This document shows positions 24,550 to 32,682 of a stretch of DNA of 64,000 nt, piece by piece (the first letter of the stretch is position 1; every line of letters starts with the position of its first letter). Under the pieces are notes generated by a model. It saw only the letters and a list, made by a program, of their open reading frames with translations. It did not search any database and had not been told where the DNA came from. The DNA is from Rhizobium sp. BK602. GTDB lineage: Bacteria; Pseudomonadota; Alphaproteobacteria; Rhizobiales; Rhizobiaceae. The stretch lies in contig NZ_JACIBC010000004.1 in the NCBI RefSeq assembly GCF_014195095.1, positions 372,001-436,000 on the forward strand, in the 5' to 3' direction. The position numbers were made by a program, and so were the translations under genes.

Positions 24550-26283
24550 TCATGCAAAGCGGCGGCTTTCCTCCTTCGACACGATATAGACGCGCAGCGG
24601 CTCGCCGCGGCCGCGAACGGCGATCTCACGGCTTTCGATCCCGGCTATGTCGACGCCGGAAAGCTGCGCCACCGGTTCGGAGAAGACGAGGGTGCGATTG
24701 AATTCCTTGGCGACGCTTTCGAGCCGGCTCGCCACATTCACGGTATCGCCGATCGCAGTCACGTTCTTGACGCTGCCGTAACCCATCGAACCGACCACCG
24801 CCAGGCCGGTATGCAGTCCGATGGCGATCTCGAGCGGCGCCGCCAGATCATCGGCCAGTTCGGTGCTCAGCCTGTCGATTTCCCGGACGATCTCGGCGGT
24901 CGCCTTCAGGGCCTGCCGGTTGGCCTCCTCCGGCGTGGTGCGCAGGCCGAACAGGGCCATGGCGCCATCGCCGATGAACTTGTCCATCCTGCCGCCATTC
25001 TCCTCGACGATACGGCCGACGATGGCGAAATAGCGATTGAGCAGGAAGACGATGTCGAAGGGCAGGCGCGATTCCGTCAGCGAGGTGAAGTGGCGCAGGT
25101 CGCAGAAGAAGACGACGATCTCGCGCTCACGGCCGGGGCTTGCAGCCTGGCTGTAGACGGGAATCGTCGATTCCGCCATCGGCGTCAGAAGCGGCAGGAC
25201 GCTGACATCCGATGTCGGCCGCAGCTGGCAGGCGAGACGGACGTCCGGCGTCGCACCGATCCGGTCCAGTGTCTTCCGTTCCAGCGCATCGGGCGGCGGC
25301 AGCTTGTCCAGTCCCTCGATGATCTGCACGCGGCAGGTGGAACATTGTCCCTTGCCGCCGCAAACCGAATAATGCGGAATGCCGCCGAGGCGGCTCGCTT
25401 CCAGCACGGTGAAGCCGCGCGGAGCATGCACGACCTCGCCACCGCCATAGCGGATCGCCACCTGATGCTGCCGCTCGCGCAGCCTGCGATGGGCGCGGAA
25501 GGCAAAGAGCCCGATGATCGATGCGCTGAAGGCGCCGTAGAAGCCGACGCGATAAGGCCATAGAGCGCTGGATGCCTTGACGCCCGGTGTCGAGCCGCTT
25601 TCGCGGAAGCTGCGCACATCGCTGTAATAGCCGCCGCGATAGCCGCGCTCGTCTTCCTGCGCGACCTCATGCGCCACCGTCTTTCCCATCGCGGCGAACC
25701 CCAAGAGCGCAAGCACCGGCAGGGTAATAGCGAAAGACAGCATGACCGGCGCGATGGCCATGTACCAGGAGCGATAGCGCAGCCAGAAATGAATGCCGAT
25801 GCAACCATGAACCCAGACGAGCAGCAGCACAATCGACTGGCGCAGGCCGTTGAGCGGCGACGTCACCCAGAGGCTGCGGACGATGGTGCGGTAGTTGTCC
25901 TGAGCGCCGTAGATCTCATGAACGATGCGCGTGGCGATGATGTGGTCGATCAGCAGCAGAGGCACCAGCAGGCCGGTGACGATCTGGAACGCCTCGCCCG
26001 CCGGCATGACCAGGGTGCGCCGCCGGTAAAGCATGCGCAGCACGAGGAGAATATGGACGATCAGCGCACCGTAAAGCAGGACCGTGCCGATCGGATTGCG
26101 CCAGACGACCAGGAACAGGCGCTGCGCATGATCGGCGACGCTGAGAGAAATCAGTCCGAGGGAATGATTGGCCAGATGCATGATCACGAAAATGAAGATG
26201 ATCAAACCGGAGCCGAGCCGGAATTTTCGCACAAGACGATCGGAAATAAAGGGTTTTCTCGCCTCGGTCGTCATCAAGCCCAT
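24550..26283 (-). CDS. Membrane adenylate cyclase with [2Fe-2S] ferredoxin domain
   Basis: A 577-residue three-part protein. Residues 20-265 hold about six membrane helices with many histidines (36, 40, 77, 114, 122, 159, 165), resembling an SdhC-like cytochrome b module. Residues 275-365 are a plant-type ferredoxin with Cys308, Cys314, Cys317 and Cys352 (CGGKGQCSTC, LACQ). Residues 388-570 are a class III cyclase domain with metal Asp395 and Asp439, adenine-specifying Lys435 and Asp513, and Asn516/Arg520, so cAMP is the expected product. It should couple a redox or haem signal to cAMP synthesis. Start choice is uncertain: ATG at 26283 or 26274, or GTG at 26301, none with a strong ribosome-binding site. 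Confidence 0.9.
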   Translation of the reverse strand: MGLMTTEARKPFISDRLVRKFRLGSGLIIFIFVIMHLANHSLGLISLSVADHAQRLFLVVWRNPIGTVLLYGALIVHILLVLRMLYRRRTLVMPAGEAFQIVTGLLVPLLLIDHIIATRIVHEIYGAQDNYRTIVRSLWVTSPLNGLRQSIVLLLVWVHGCIGIHFWLRYRSWYMAIAPVMLSFAITLPVLALLGFAAMGKTVAHEVAQEDERGYRGGYYSDVRSFRESGSTPGVKASSALWPYRVGFYGAFSASIIGLFAFRAHRRLRERQHQVAIRYGGGEVVHAPRGFTVLEASRLGGIPHYSVCGGKGQCSTCRVQIIEGLDKLPPPDALERKTLDRIGATPDVRLACQLRPTSDVSVLPLLTPMAESTIPVYSQAASPGREREIVVFFCDLRHFTSLTESRLPFDIVFLLNRYFAIVGRIVEENGGRMDKFIGDGAMALFGLRTTPEEANRQALKATAEIVREIDRLSTELADDLAAPLEIAIGLHTGLAVVGSMGYGSVKNVTAIGDTVNVASRLESVAKEFNRTLVFSEPVAQLSGVDIAGIESREIAVRGRGEPLRVYIVSKEESRRFA

Positions 26284-26344
26284 TTTACATTGTCCGTTCA
26301 CAAGGGAACGGAAAAGGGTTATCGCCTAATCCTCTAGCCGCAAT

Positions 26345-26368
26345 GCCGCATCCTGTCGAGGATGCGGC
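26345..26368. repeat. Perfect hairpin between cyclase and glycosyltransferase starts
   Basis: A 10-bp perfect inverted repeat (GCCGCATCCT, loop GTCG, AGGATGCGGC) lies in the divergent interval between the membrane cyclase and the plus-strand glycosyltransferase. No T-run follows on either strand, so it is not a clear intrinsic terminator. It could be a protein-binding palindrome or a structured 5' leader. Confidence 0.5.
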
Positions 26369-26474
26369 CACCGTGGCCAGGGCCTTATTTGTCAAGCAAA
26401 CTGTCGGAATTCGGGCGTTTTTCTCACATTTCCTGGCTGAACCATCACTTAATCGTCAACGATCGGCTCGCGCC

Positions 26475-27578
26475 ATGAAGATCGCCTTCTACGCTCCGTT
26501 GAAATCGCCCGGACACCCGGTACCCTCGGGAGACCGCTTGATGGCGCGCCTGATCATCGCAGCCCTCGAAATGGCCGGGCATCGGGTCGAACTCGCCTCC
26601 GAACTGCGTAGCTTCACCCCGACGCCGGCGGCGGAGCCACGCGCCGAAATCGCCGCAAAAGCCCAAGAGGAAATCGACCGGCTGCTCAGCAAATGGCGGG
26701 ACGAACCGCCGCCGGATCTCTGGTTCACCTATCATCCCTATTACAAGACGCCCGACATGATCGGGCCGCGCGTCGCCGCCCGCCTCGGCATCGCCTATGT
26801 CACCGCCGAAGCCTCCTACGGCCGACGGCATGACGAGAGCGGCTGGGGCGACAATCAGCGGCTGGTGGCCGACGCCGTACGGCAGGCCGCCGTCAACCTG
26901 TGCTTCACCGAGCGCGACCGGGCCGGTCTCGCCGATGCCATTCCCGAGGGCCGGTACGAGCGCTTCCTGCCCTTCATCGACACCGCGCCCTTCGGTCCTG
27001 TCATCGAAGCGCATGCGCCACATCGGCTGATCACCGTCGCGATGCTGCGCCGTGGCGACAAGTTCGACAGCTATGTGATGCTGGCACGGGCGCTGGAGCT
27101 GATCCGCGATCGCGACTGGACCCTGACCGTCATCGGCGACGGGCCGATGCGCGCGGAGGTGCGCGCGCTGTTTTCGACCTTTGGCGACGCGCGCATTTCC
27201 TGGCTCGGGGAACGAACCACCCCACAGATCGCGGAGGCGCTGCGGGCCGGCGGCATCTATGTCTGGCCCGGCTGCGGCGAAGCCTATGGCCTTGCCTATC
27301 TGGAGGCGCAGGCGGCAGGCCTGCCCGTGGTGGCGCAGGCGACCGCCGGCGTGCCGGAAGTGGTGATGGACGAGGTCACCGGCCTGTTGACGCCGGACGG
27401 CGATCTGAGAGCCTATGCCGATGCCATCGCGCGGCTCCTGGACGACGACCGCGAACGGCAGGCCATGGCGAAGGCCGCCCATCGCTTCGTCCATGAGGAG
27501 CGGTCGCTGACGGCGGCCTCGGCGCGACTTGAGACCATCCTGCGCAAACATCTGGGAGAAACCTATTATGAGCGATAG
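26475..27578 (+). CDS. Family 4-like glycosyltransferase
   Basis: A 367-residue GT-B fold protein beginning MKIAFYAPLKSPGHPVPSGDR, with a C-terminal donor domain showing LTVIGDGPMRAEVRAL, ARISWLGERTTPQIAEALR and the catalytic-region motif WPGCGEAYGLAYLEAQAAGLPVV. It overlaps the polysaccharide deacetylase start by 11 bp, so the two are co-translated and likely act on the same glycan. The ATG at 26475 starts exactly at the conserved N-terminal strand; in-frame upstream sequence shows no homology-like features. The acceptor is unknown. Confidence 0.88.
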   Translation: MKIAFYAPLKSPGHPVPSGDRLMARLIIAALEMAGHRVELASELRSFTPTPAAEPRAEIAAKAQEEIDRLLSKWRDEPPPDLWFTYHPYYKTPDMIGPRVAARLGIAYVTAEASYGRRHDESGWGDNQRLVADAVRQAAVNLCFTERDRAGLADAIPEGRYERFLPFIDTAPFGPVIEAHAPHRLITVAMLRRGDKFDSYVMLARALELIRDRDWTLTVIGDGPMRAEVRALFSTFGDARISWLGERTTPQIAEALRAGGIYVWPGCGEAYGLAYLEAQAAGLPVVAQATAGVPEVVMDEVTGLLTPDGDLRAYADAIARLLDDDRERQAMAKAAHRFVHEERSLTAASARLETILRKHLGETYYER

Positions 27579-28314
27579 AGCCGAATGGCAGCCCCTGCGC
27601 GACGAATTGCGGCGCTGGGCCGATGCGGGCCGCAAGGCGCAACTATGGTTCCGCGACGACGACGCCATCGAGCCGACCGACGCGCTCGATCGGCTGCTGG
27701 CACTTTCCAAGGATTTCGACCTGCCCATGACACTGGCGGTCATTCCGGCCCCGACGGGCCAGCCGCTCGTCGAGCGCCTCCTCCCAGAGAAGCGCGTGAC
27801 GGTAACCGTACACGGCTGGACGCACCGCAATTACGCGCCGGACGAGGCCAAGAAGCAGGAACTCGGCCTGCATCGCCCGCAGGCCGTCGTGCTCGACGAA
27901 CTGCGGGAGGGGTTCGACAAGCTGAAAGGCCTCTATCCCGGCCAGTTCGCACCGATGCTGGTGCCGCCGTGGAACCGGATCGACAAGGCGCTGCTGCCGG
28001 AGCTTGCCGCCTTCGGCTATCGCGCCGTTTCCGTCTACGGACTGGCGAAGCCGAGGCCGATCCCGCTGGTCAACACCCATGTCGACATCATGGACTGGCA
28101 CGGCACGCGCGGCGGCCGGCCGCATGCGGAGCTGGTGGAGCTATTGGTCGGCGAGCTCCGGAACCGCTTCGAGGGCAATGAGGAGCCGATCGGCATCCTC
28201 ACCCATCATCTCGTCCATGATACCCTGGCCTGGAGCTTCATCGAAACGCTGTTCGACGAAACGGCTGCGCACGCAGCCGTCGATTGGCGTCCGGTCGGCG
28301 ATTTCATGAATTGA
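27568..28314 (+). CDS. Polysaccharide deacetylase-like protein
   Basis: A 248-residue protein with the NodB-type deacetylase pattern: the acidic motif FRDDD at residues 28-32 and the metal-binding HGWTH at 82-86, then VPPWNRID (about 143-150), which corresponds to the conserved Arg/Trp/Pro active-site region. No signal peptide is seen, so action at the cytoplasmic side is suggested. GGGAGAA precedes the ATG. The reading frame overlaps the upstream glycosyltransferase, which supports action on the sugar that this transferase adds. The substrate is probably an N-acetylated sugar, by family; this is inference. Confidence 0.85.
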   Translation: MSDRAEWQPLRDELRRWADAGRKAQLWFRDDDAIEPTDALDRLLALSKDFDLPMTLAVIPAPTGQPLVERLLPEKRVTVTVHGWTHRNYAPDEAKKQELGLHRPQAVVLDELREGFDKLKGLYPGQFAPMLVPPWNRIDKALLPELAAFGYRAVSVYGLAKPRPIPLVNTHVDIMDWHGTRGGRPHAELVELLVGELRNRFEGNEEPIGILTHHLVHDTLAWSFIETLFDETAAHAAVDWRPVGDFMN

Positions 28315-28336
28315 ACACCCAGCCCGAAGCCGGGTC

Positions 28337-29167
28337 TCAGAGCACCAGAACCTGGCGGTCGAAAGCGGCAAAGGCGCCGGGGAAGCTTGCCTGCGCCTCG
28401 CGCTGCATCTCGTCCAGATCCTTGTCCGTGCGCCACTGCGCGTGATGGAAGAGCGCGATGCGCTTGGCGCCCGCCTTCTTTGCCAGCTTGATGCCCTCCT
28501 GCCAGGTGGAGTGACCGAAGCCCAGATGCTTCGGCATCTCCGCTTCGGTATAGGTCGTGTCGTAGACGACGAGATCGGCGCCGGCCATCAGCGACAGGGC
28601 GTTTTCGTCCAGCTGGCCTTCCACATGCTCGGTATCATAGACCAGCGCGATGACGCGGCCGGCCCATTCGACGCGATAGCCGATGCAGCCACCCGGATGA
28701 TTGAGCCTGGCGGTGTGGATCACGATGTCAGGATGCGGCTTCAGCGTCTCGCCGGCCGAGAAGTCGCGAAAACCCATTGTCGCGCGACAGATATCGGGCT
28801 CGACCGGAAACCACGGCGGACGCATGAACTGGCTGATGAGCTCGCGCGTCGTAGTCTTGTCGGTGAGATGGCCCGACCAGAGATCGACGCTGACATTGGG
28901 ATCGTAGATCGCCTTGAAGAAGGGCAGGCCGATAATGTGGTCGTAATGCGAGTGGGTGAAGAAGATATCGACATTGCGCACGCCATCCTTGGCCAGCGCC
29001 GTCGCCGCTTCCCGTAAGCCGGTCCCGGCATCGAAAATGATATGCCTGTCGCCATGCCGTAATTCGATGCAGGACGTATTCCCGCCATAACGCTCGAAGT
29101 CCGGTCCTGATACGGGGATACTTCCCCGCACACCCCAGAATTTGAGCTCGAAACTATCGTTTTTCAT
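28337..29167 (-). CDS. MBL-fold metallohydrolase (phosphodiesterase-like)
   Basis: A 276-residue metallo-beta-lactamase-fold enzyme. The zinc motif is THSHYDH at 71-77, with further candidate ligands in LNHPGGCIGY and VYDTEH. The N-terminal VRGSIPVSGPDFERYGGNTSC is typical of a phosphodiesterase-like subgroup related to RNase Z/PhnP-type proteins. Because it sits within a set of nucleotide-cyclase genes, a 3',5'-cyclic nucleotide phosphodiesterase is an attractive hypothesis; other small phosphodiester or lactone substrates remain possible. It converges on the deacetylase gene with 22 bp between stops. A perfect inverted repeat lies about 70-100 bp upstream of its start. Confidence 0.82.
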   Translation of the reverse strand: MKNDSFELKFWGVRGSIPVSGPDFERYGGNTSCIELRHGDRHIIFDAGTGLREAATALAKDGVRNVDIFFTHSHYDHIIGLPFFKAIYDPNVSVDLWSGHLTDKTTTRELISQFMRPPWFPVEPDICRATMGFRDFSAGETLKPHPDIVIHTARLNHPGGCIGYRVEWAGRVIALVYDTEHVEGQLDENALSLMAGADLVVYDTTYTEAEMPKHLGFGHSTWQEGIKLAKKAGAKRIALFHHAQWRTDKDLDEMQREAQASFPGAFAAFDRQVLVL

Positions 29168-29235
29168 AGAAGTTTTGACACCGTACCCCTTTCCATCAAG
29201 GTAAGCACACTTTTCCTATCGTGCGAAGCCAGCAA

Positions 29236-29264
29236 TTTTCACAAAGATCACACTGTTGTGAAAA
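29236..29264. promoter_or_regulatory. Perfect inverted repeat upstream of MBL gene (candidate operator)
   Basis: TTTTCACAA at 29236-29244 and TTGTGAAAA at 29256-29264 form perfect 9-bp arms with an 11-bp spacer. The repeat lies upstream of the minus-strand MBL-fold gene in an AT-rich patch, as expected for an operator. The half-sites contain TCACA/TGTGA, the core of CRP-type sites, but in the opposite orientation to the canonical TGTGA-N6-TCACA. Confidence 0.5.
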
Positions 29265-29463
29265 CAAATCCTTTCGGCTCACCAACGCGGATACGCGATT
29301 GATGTTCGGCCGCGGTTCGCATGCACCTAATATAGGTATGCGGTGGCAAACAAACGAATCCACTGGTTTTTCGGGTAAAACGGCCGAAATCCGGCACCGG
29401 ATCGGTCGCCCGCAACGGCTTCACCAGCCCGCTGCTGCGCCGGTGGATCGATATCTGTCAAAA

Positions 29464-31023
29464 TCAAAAGGAGTTGATGATCCGGCCGCCGTCCTTCATC
29501 TGCCGCATCATCAAATGGGCATGATAATGCATGGCGCATTTGATGGCATAGATCTGGAGCATGAGCGGCGAGCCGCGGCGGCCAAGGAGTTTCCAGACGC
29601 GCCGGCGGTAGAGGCGCCGAAGATCGGCATCCTCGACGGTTCGCATCAGCCGGACGAATATCCCCATGGCTTCCACGGCCCAGCCTACATTCAGGGCGAG
29701 CAAGCGAAAGGGGTGGCGGCGAAGATGGGTCAGCCGCGTCCGTTCCGGCTGAATGCGGGCATCGAGATAAAGCGCGTCCAGCCTGTCGAAATAAGCCGTC
29801 GCCGCGTTCAAATCATCCAAGACGTCGAGATATCCGTCCCGCAGGCTTTCGCGGCTGAGATTGAGGGGAATGACGTTGGTGCCGAATGCGGGGGGATCGG
29901 CATGATCGAGCCGGCCTTCCTTGTCCAACCGCGTGTATAGCGGCGTCTTGGGTATCGCTGCCAGCATGCCGATCATGGCATTGACGATCCTGGACTCCCG
30001 GATGAAGGCCCGTTGAGCGTCGAAAATGGATGCGTCATCGCTGTCGAAGCCGAGGATCATGCCGCACCAGATCTCGATGCCAGCCTCCTGGATGCGATGG
30101 ATCTTCTCCAGCATGGTGGCGCCCTTGCGTACATTCTGCAGCTTCTTCGTCTCCTTCAGCGCCGCCTCGTTCGGCGTTTCGACACCGATGAAGACGACCC
30201 GCACATTGGCATCCACCATCAGCTGCGTAAGCTCGGGATCGTCGGCAAGGTCGATGGAGGCCTCCGTCAGGAAGGTCATCGGGTAATGATGGCGCTCCTG
30301 CCAGGCGATGACCTCATGGAGAACCTCCTTGATCGCCTTCTTGTTGCCGATCAGATTGTCGTCGACGATGAAGGCCGTATCCATGCCGGCCGATAGCAGC
30401 GCCTCGATCTCGGCGATGATCTGCGCGCTCGTCTTGATCCTCGGCCGCCGGCCGAAGACGACGATGATGTCGCAGAACTCGCACGTGAACGGACAACCGC
30501 GCGAAAACTGGATGCTGCCGACCGCGTAATCGTCCATCTTCAATAGATCGAAGCGCGGTATCGGCACCGTGCTCATATCGGTCCTGTCCGCCTGCTCGTA
30601 TCGGCCGACATGGCGCCCTTGTTTCCATTCCCGCAGGAATCGCGGCCAGGTCTCCTCGGCCTCGCCGATGAAGGTCACATCCGCAAGCCCTTCGAAATAG
30701 GCCTCGTTGACGGTGATCCAGGGACCGCCGACCACGGTGAAGCAGCCGCGCCGCTTCAGCTCCTCCAAAACTTCCCGCATGCGGAAGCGCTGGACGATCA
30801 TGCCGGTCAGGCCGACGATGTCGGCGCTCACACAAAGTTCGTAGTCGATCGGCTCGACATTTTCATCGATCAGCGTGACGACATGTTCGTCGGGGGTCAG
30901 CGCCGCCAGCAGCGGAAGACAGGCCACCGGAAGATTGGCCTTGGCGCCGAAGATCGGCAGCACATGCTCGAGGCCCCAATACGACGTCTCGAAGCGCGGG
31001 TTGATGATAACGATATGCGCCAT
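29464..31023 (-). CDS. B12-binding domain radical SAM protein (DUF4070 type)
   Basis: A 519-residue enzyme with an N-terminal cobalamin-binding-type Rossmann domain (about 1-140, including ADIVGLTGMIVQRF and VVGGPWITVNEAYF) and a radical SAM core with Cys177, Cys181 and Cys184 in CPFTCEFC. The segment VVFGRRPRIKTSAQIIAEIE and the C-terminal region resemble the DUF4070-containing group that includes the hopanoid C-2 methylase HpnP, but the N-terminus differs from HpnP. It probably methylates or rearranges an unactivated carbon of a lipid or other natural product. AAGGGGCGG precedes the ATG. It stands at the edge of the cyclic-nucleotide/glycan locus. Confidence 0.87.
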   Translation of the reverse strand: MAHIVIINPRFETSYWGLEHVLPIFGAKANLPVACLPLLAALTPDEHVVTLIDENVEPIDYELCVSADIVGLTGMIVQRFRMREVLEELKRRGCFTVVGGPWITVNEAYFEGLADVTFIGEAEETWPRFLREWKQGRHVGRYEQADRTDMSTVPIPRFDLLKMDDYAVGSIQFSRGCPFTCEFCDIIVVFGRRPRIKTSAQIIAEIEALLSAGMDTAFIVDDNLIGNKKAIKEVLHEVIAWQERHHYPMTFLTEASIDLADDPELTQLMVDANVRVVFIGVETPNEAALKETKKLQNVRKGATMLEKIHRIQEAGIEIWCGMILGFDSDDASIFDAQRAFIRESRIVNAMIGMLAAIPKTPLYTRLDKEGRLDHADPPAFGTNVIPLNLSRESLRDGYLDVLDDLNAATAYFDRLDALYLDARIQPERTRLTHLRRHPFRLLALNVGWAVEAMGIFVRLMRTVEDADLRRLYRRRVWKLLGRRGSPLMLQIYAIKCAMHYHAHLMMRQMKDGGRIINSF

Positions 31024-31220
31024 GCTGAACCGCCCCTTCGCCTGAAGAAACTTCGTTTGGCTCTCCGGGGTGGCTCCGTGCGGAAGCCGGCCCCGTATTC
31101 GTTTCAAAGCGGCGGTGTAACATCCTAAAATGAGCCTGAAATGAGTTCGGGCGCAGCGACAGCAACGGTTTCGTATTGGCTTCCATCTTGCGGCGGAGCG
31201 ATATGCGGCTGTCTATCCGC

Positions 31221-31937
31221 CTAATGCAACCCGCCGACGCCGAGCAGGCGCTCGACCGTGGCATGATCCTCGGAGAGGGCGCCTGGCGTCCCCTGCCAGG
31301 CAAGCCGCCCGCGCTCGAGGATGATCACCCGGTCGGCGAAATCGAGCGCGCTCTGGATGCGCTGCTCCACCAGGAGGATGGTCATGTCGCCGGTTTTGGC
31401 AAGATTGGCGAAGGCCGCCATCAATTCCTCGCAAATGACCGGCGCCAGGCCCTCCAGCGGTTCGTCGAGCAGCAGCACGGAGGGGCGGCCGAGAATGGTG
31501 CGGGCGGTCGACAGCATCTGCTGCTCACCGCCCGAAAGCTGGTTGCCGAGGTTGCGGCGCCGCTCCTTCAGGCGCGGAAACATGTCATAGGCTTCCTGCA
31601 GCGCCGCCTTCGGCCGGCCCTTCAGCCCGACGGAGAGATTTTCCTCCACCGTCAGCGTCGGGAAGACGTCGCGGGTCTGCGGCACATAGCCGAGGCCATG
31701 ATGTGCCCGCCTTGCGCTCGGCAGCGCCGTGACATCGGCGGCCCCCAGGCGGATGCGGCCGTCATAGCGGCGCGTCTGGCCGGCAAGCGTTGCAAGCAGC
31801 GTCGTCTTGCCCATGCCGTTGCGGCCGAGCACCGCAAGCCGCGCGCCGGCCGGCACGGAGAAGGACACGCCTTCGAGCACCCGGGTCGGCCCGTAACCGG
31901 CCGACAGGTTTTCCACGTCAAGCGGCGCGGCCGGCAT
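31221..31937 (-). CDS. Branched-chain amino acid type ABC transporter ATPase, LivF-like
   Basis: A 238-residue ATPase of the HAAT/LivF family with Walker A GRNGMGKTT, signature LSGGEQQMLS, Walker B LLLDEPLEGLAP and H-loop-like LLVEQ, all typical of LivF. The second of two nearby ATGs is preferred because GGGGAG is correctly spaced from it; it overlaps the end of the LivG-like gene by 20 bp. It is the last gene of a five-gene importer operon directly preceding the protocatechuate genes, so it may serve aromatic acid rather than amino acid uptake (compare PcaMNVWX of Sinorhizobium meliloti). Confidence 0.9.
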   Translation of the reverse strand: MPAAPLDVENLSAGYGPTRVLEGVSFSVPAGARLAVLGRNGMGKTTLLATLAGQTRRYDGRIRLGAADVTALPSARRAHHGLGYVPQTRDVFPTLTVEENLSVGLKGRPKAALQEAYDMFPRLKERRRNLGNQLSGGEQQMLSTARTILGRPSVLLLDEPLEGLAPVICEELMAAFANLAKTGDMTILLVEQRIQSALDFADRVIILERGRLAWQGTPGALSEDHATVERLLGVGGLH

Positions 31938-32682
31938 CGGCATAGCTCCCCAGATAGGCTTCGCGCACCCGCGCATCCTTGGTGACATCGGCGGGCGAAC
32001 CGTCGAAGATGATGGTTCCGGCGGCCAGCACGACGACGCGCCTGGCGAAGCGGAAGACCAGATCCATGTCGTGCTCGATCATCAGCACGGCGAGATCGGC
32101 CGGCAGATCGGCCAGCGCCTGCTCGATGCGGCCGGTATCGCTCTGCGGCACGCCGGCGGCGGGCTCGTCGAGCAGCAATACTTTCGGCTTCAACGCCATG
32201 GCAACGGCGATCTCCAGCAGCCGCTGCTGGCCATAGGCGATTTCGCTCACCTTGCGGTGCATGAGGTCACCGAGGCCGAGCGTGTCGAGCAGATCGGCGG
32301 CTTCGGCCATGACGTCGCGCATGGCGAGGAAATTGCCGAACATGCGGCCACTGCGACCACTGCGCTGCAGAATGGCGAGGCCGACATGCTCGGCCGGCGT
32401 CATGTCCTGGAAAAGCCGGGTCACTTGGAAGGAACGCACCAGTCCGCGCCGCACGCGGCCGATCGCATCCAGCCCGGTGACCACCTCGCCCGCAAGGCGG
32501 ACCTCGCCCGAATCGGCGCGCAGGTTGCCGGTGACCAGATTGACGAAGCTGGTCTTGCCCGCGCCATTCGGCCCGATCAGCGCGACGCGATCGCCCGGCG
32601 CCATCGACAGGCTGACATCGTTGGTGACCGTCAAGCCGCCGAAGGATTTTCTCAGACGGCTGACCTCGAAGATCGCGCTCAT
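31918..32682 (-). CDS. Branched-chain amino acid type ABC transporter ATPase, LivG-like
   Basis: A 254-residue ATPase with Walker A GPNGAGKTS, signature-like IAYGQQRLLEIA, Walker B LLLDEPAAGV and the H-loop IEHDMDLV characteristic of LivG. It overlaps the LivM-like permease stop as ATGA and runs into the LivF-like gene, so the ATPases are made in a coupled fashion. In HAAT systems LivG and LivF form a heterodimer under the LivHM channel; the same is expected here. Confidence 0.92.
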   Translation of the reverse strand: MSAIFEVSRLRKSFGGLTVTNDVSLSMAPGDRVALIGPNGAGKTSFVNLVTGNLRADSGEVRLAGEVVTGLDAIGRVRRGLVRSFQVTRLFQDMTPAEHVGLAILQRSGRSGRMFGNFLAMRDVMAEAADLLDTLGLGDLMHRKVSEIAYGQQRLLEIAVAMALKPKVLLLDEPAAGVPQSDTGRIEQALADLPADLAVLMIEHDMDLVFRFARRVVVLAAGTIIFDGSPADVTKDARVREAYLGSYADAGRAA

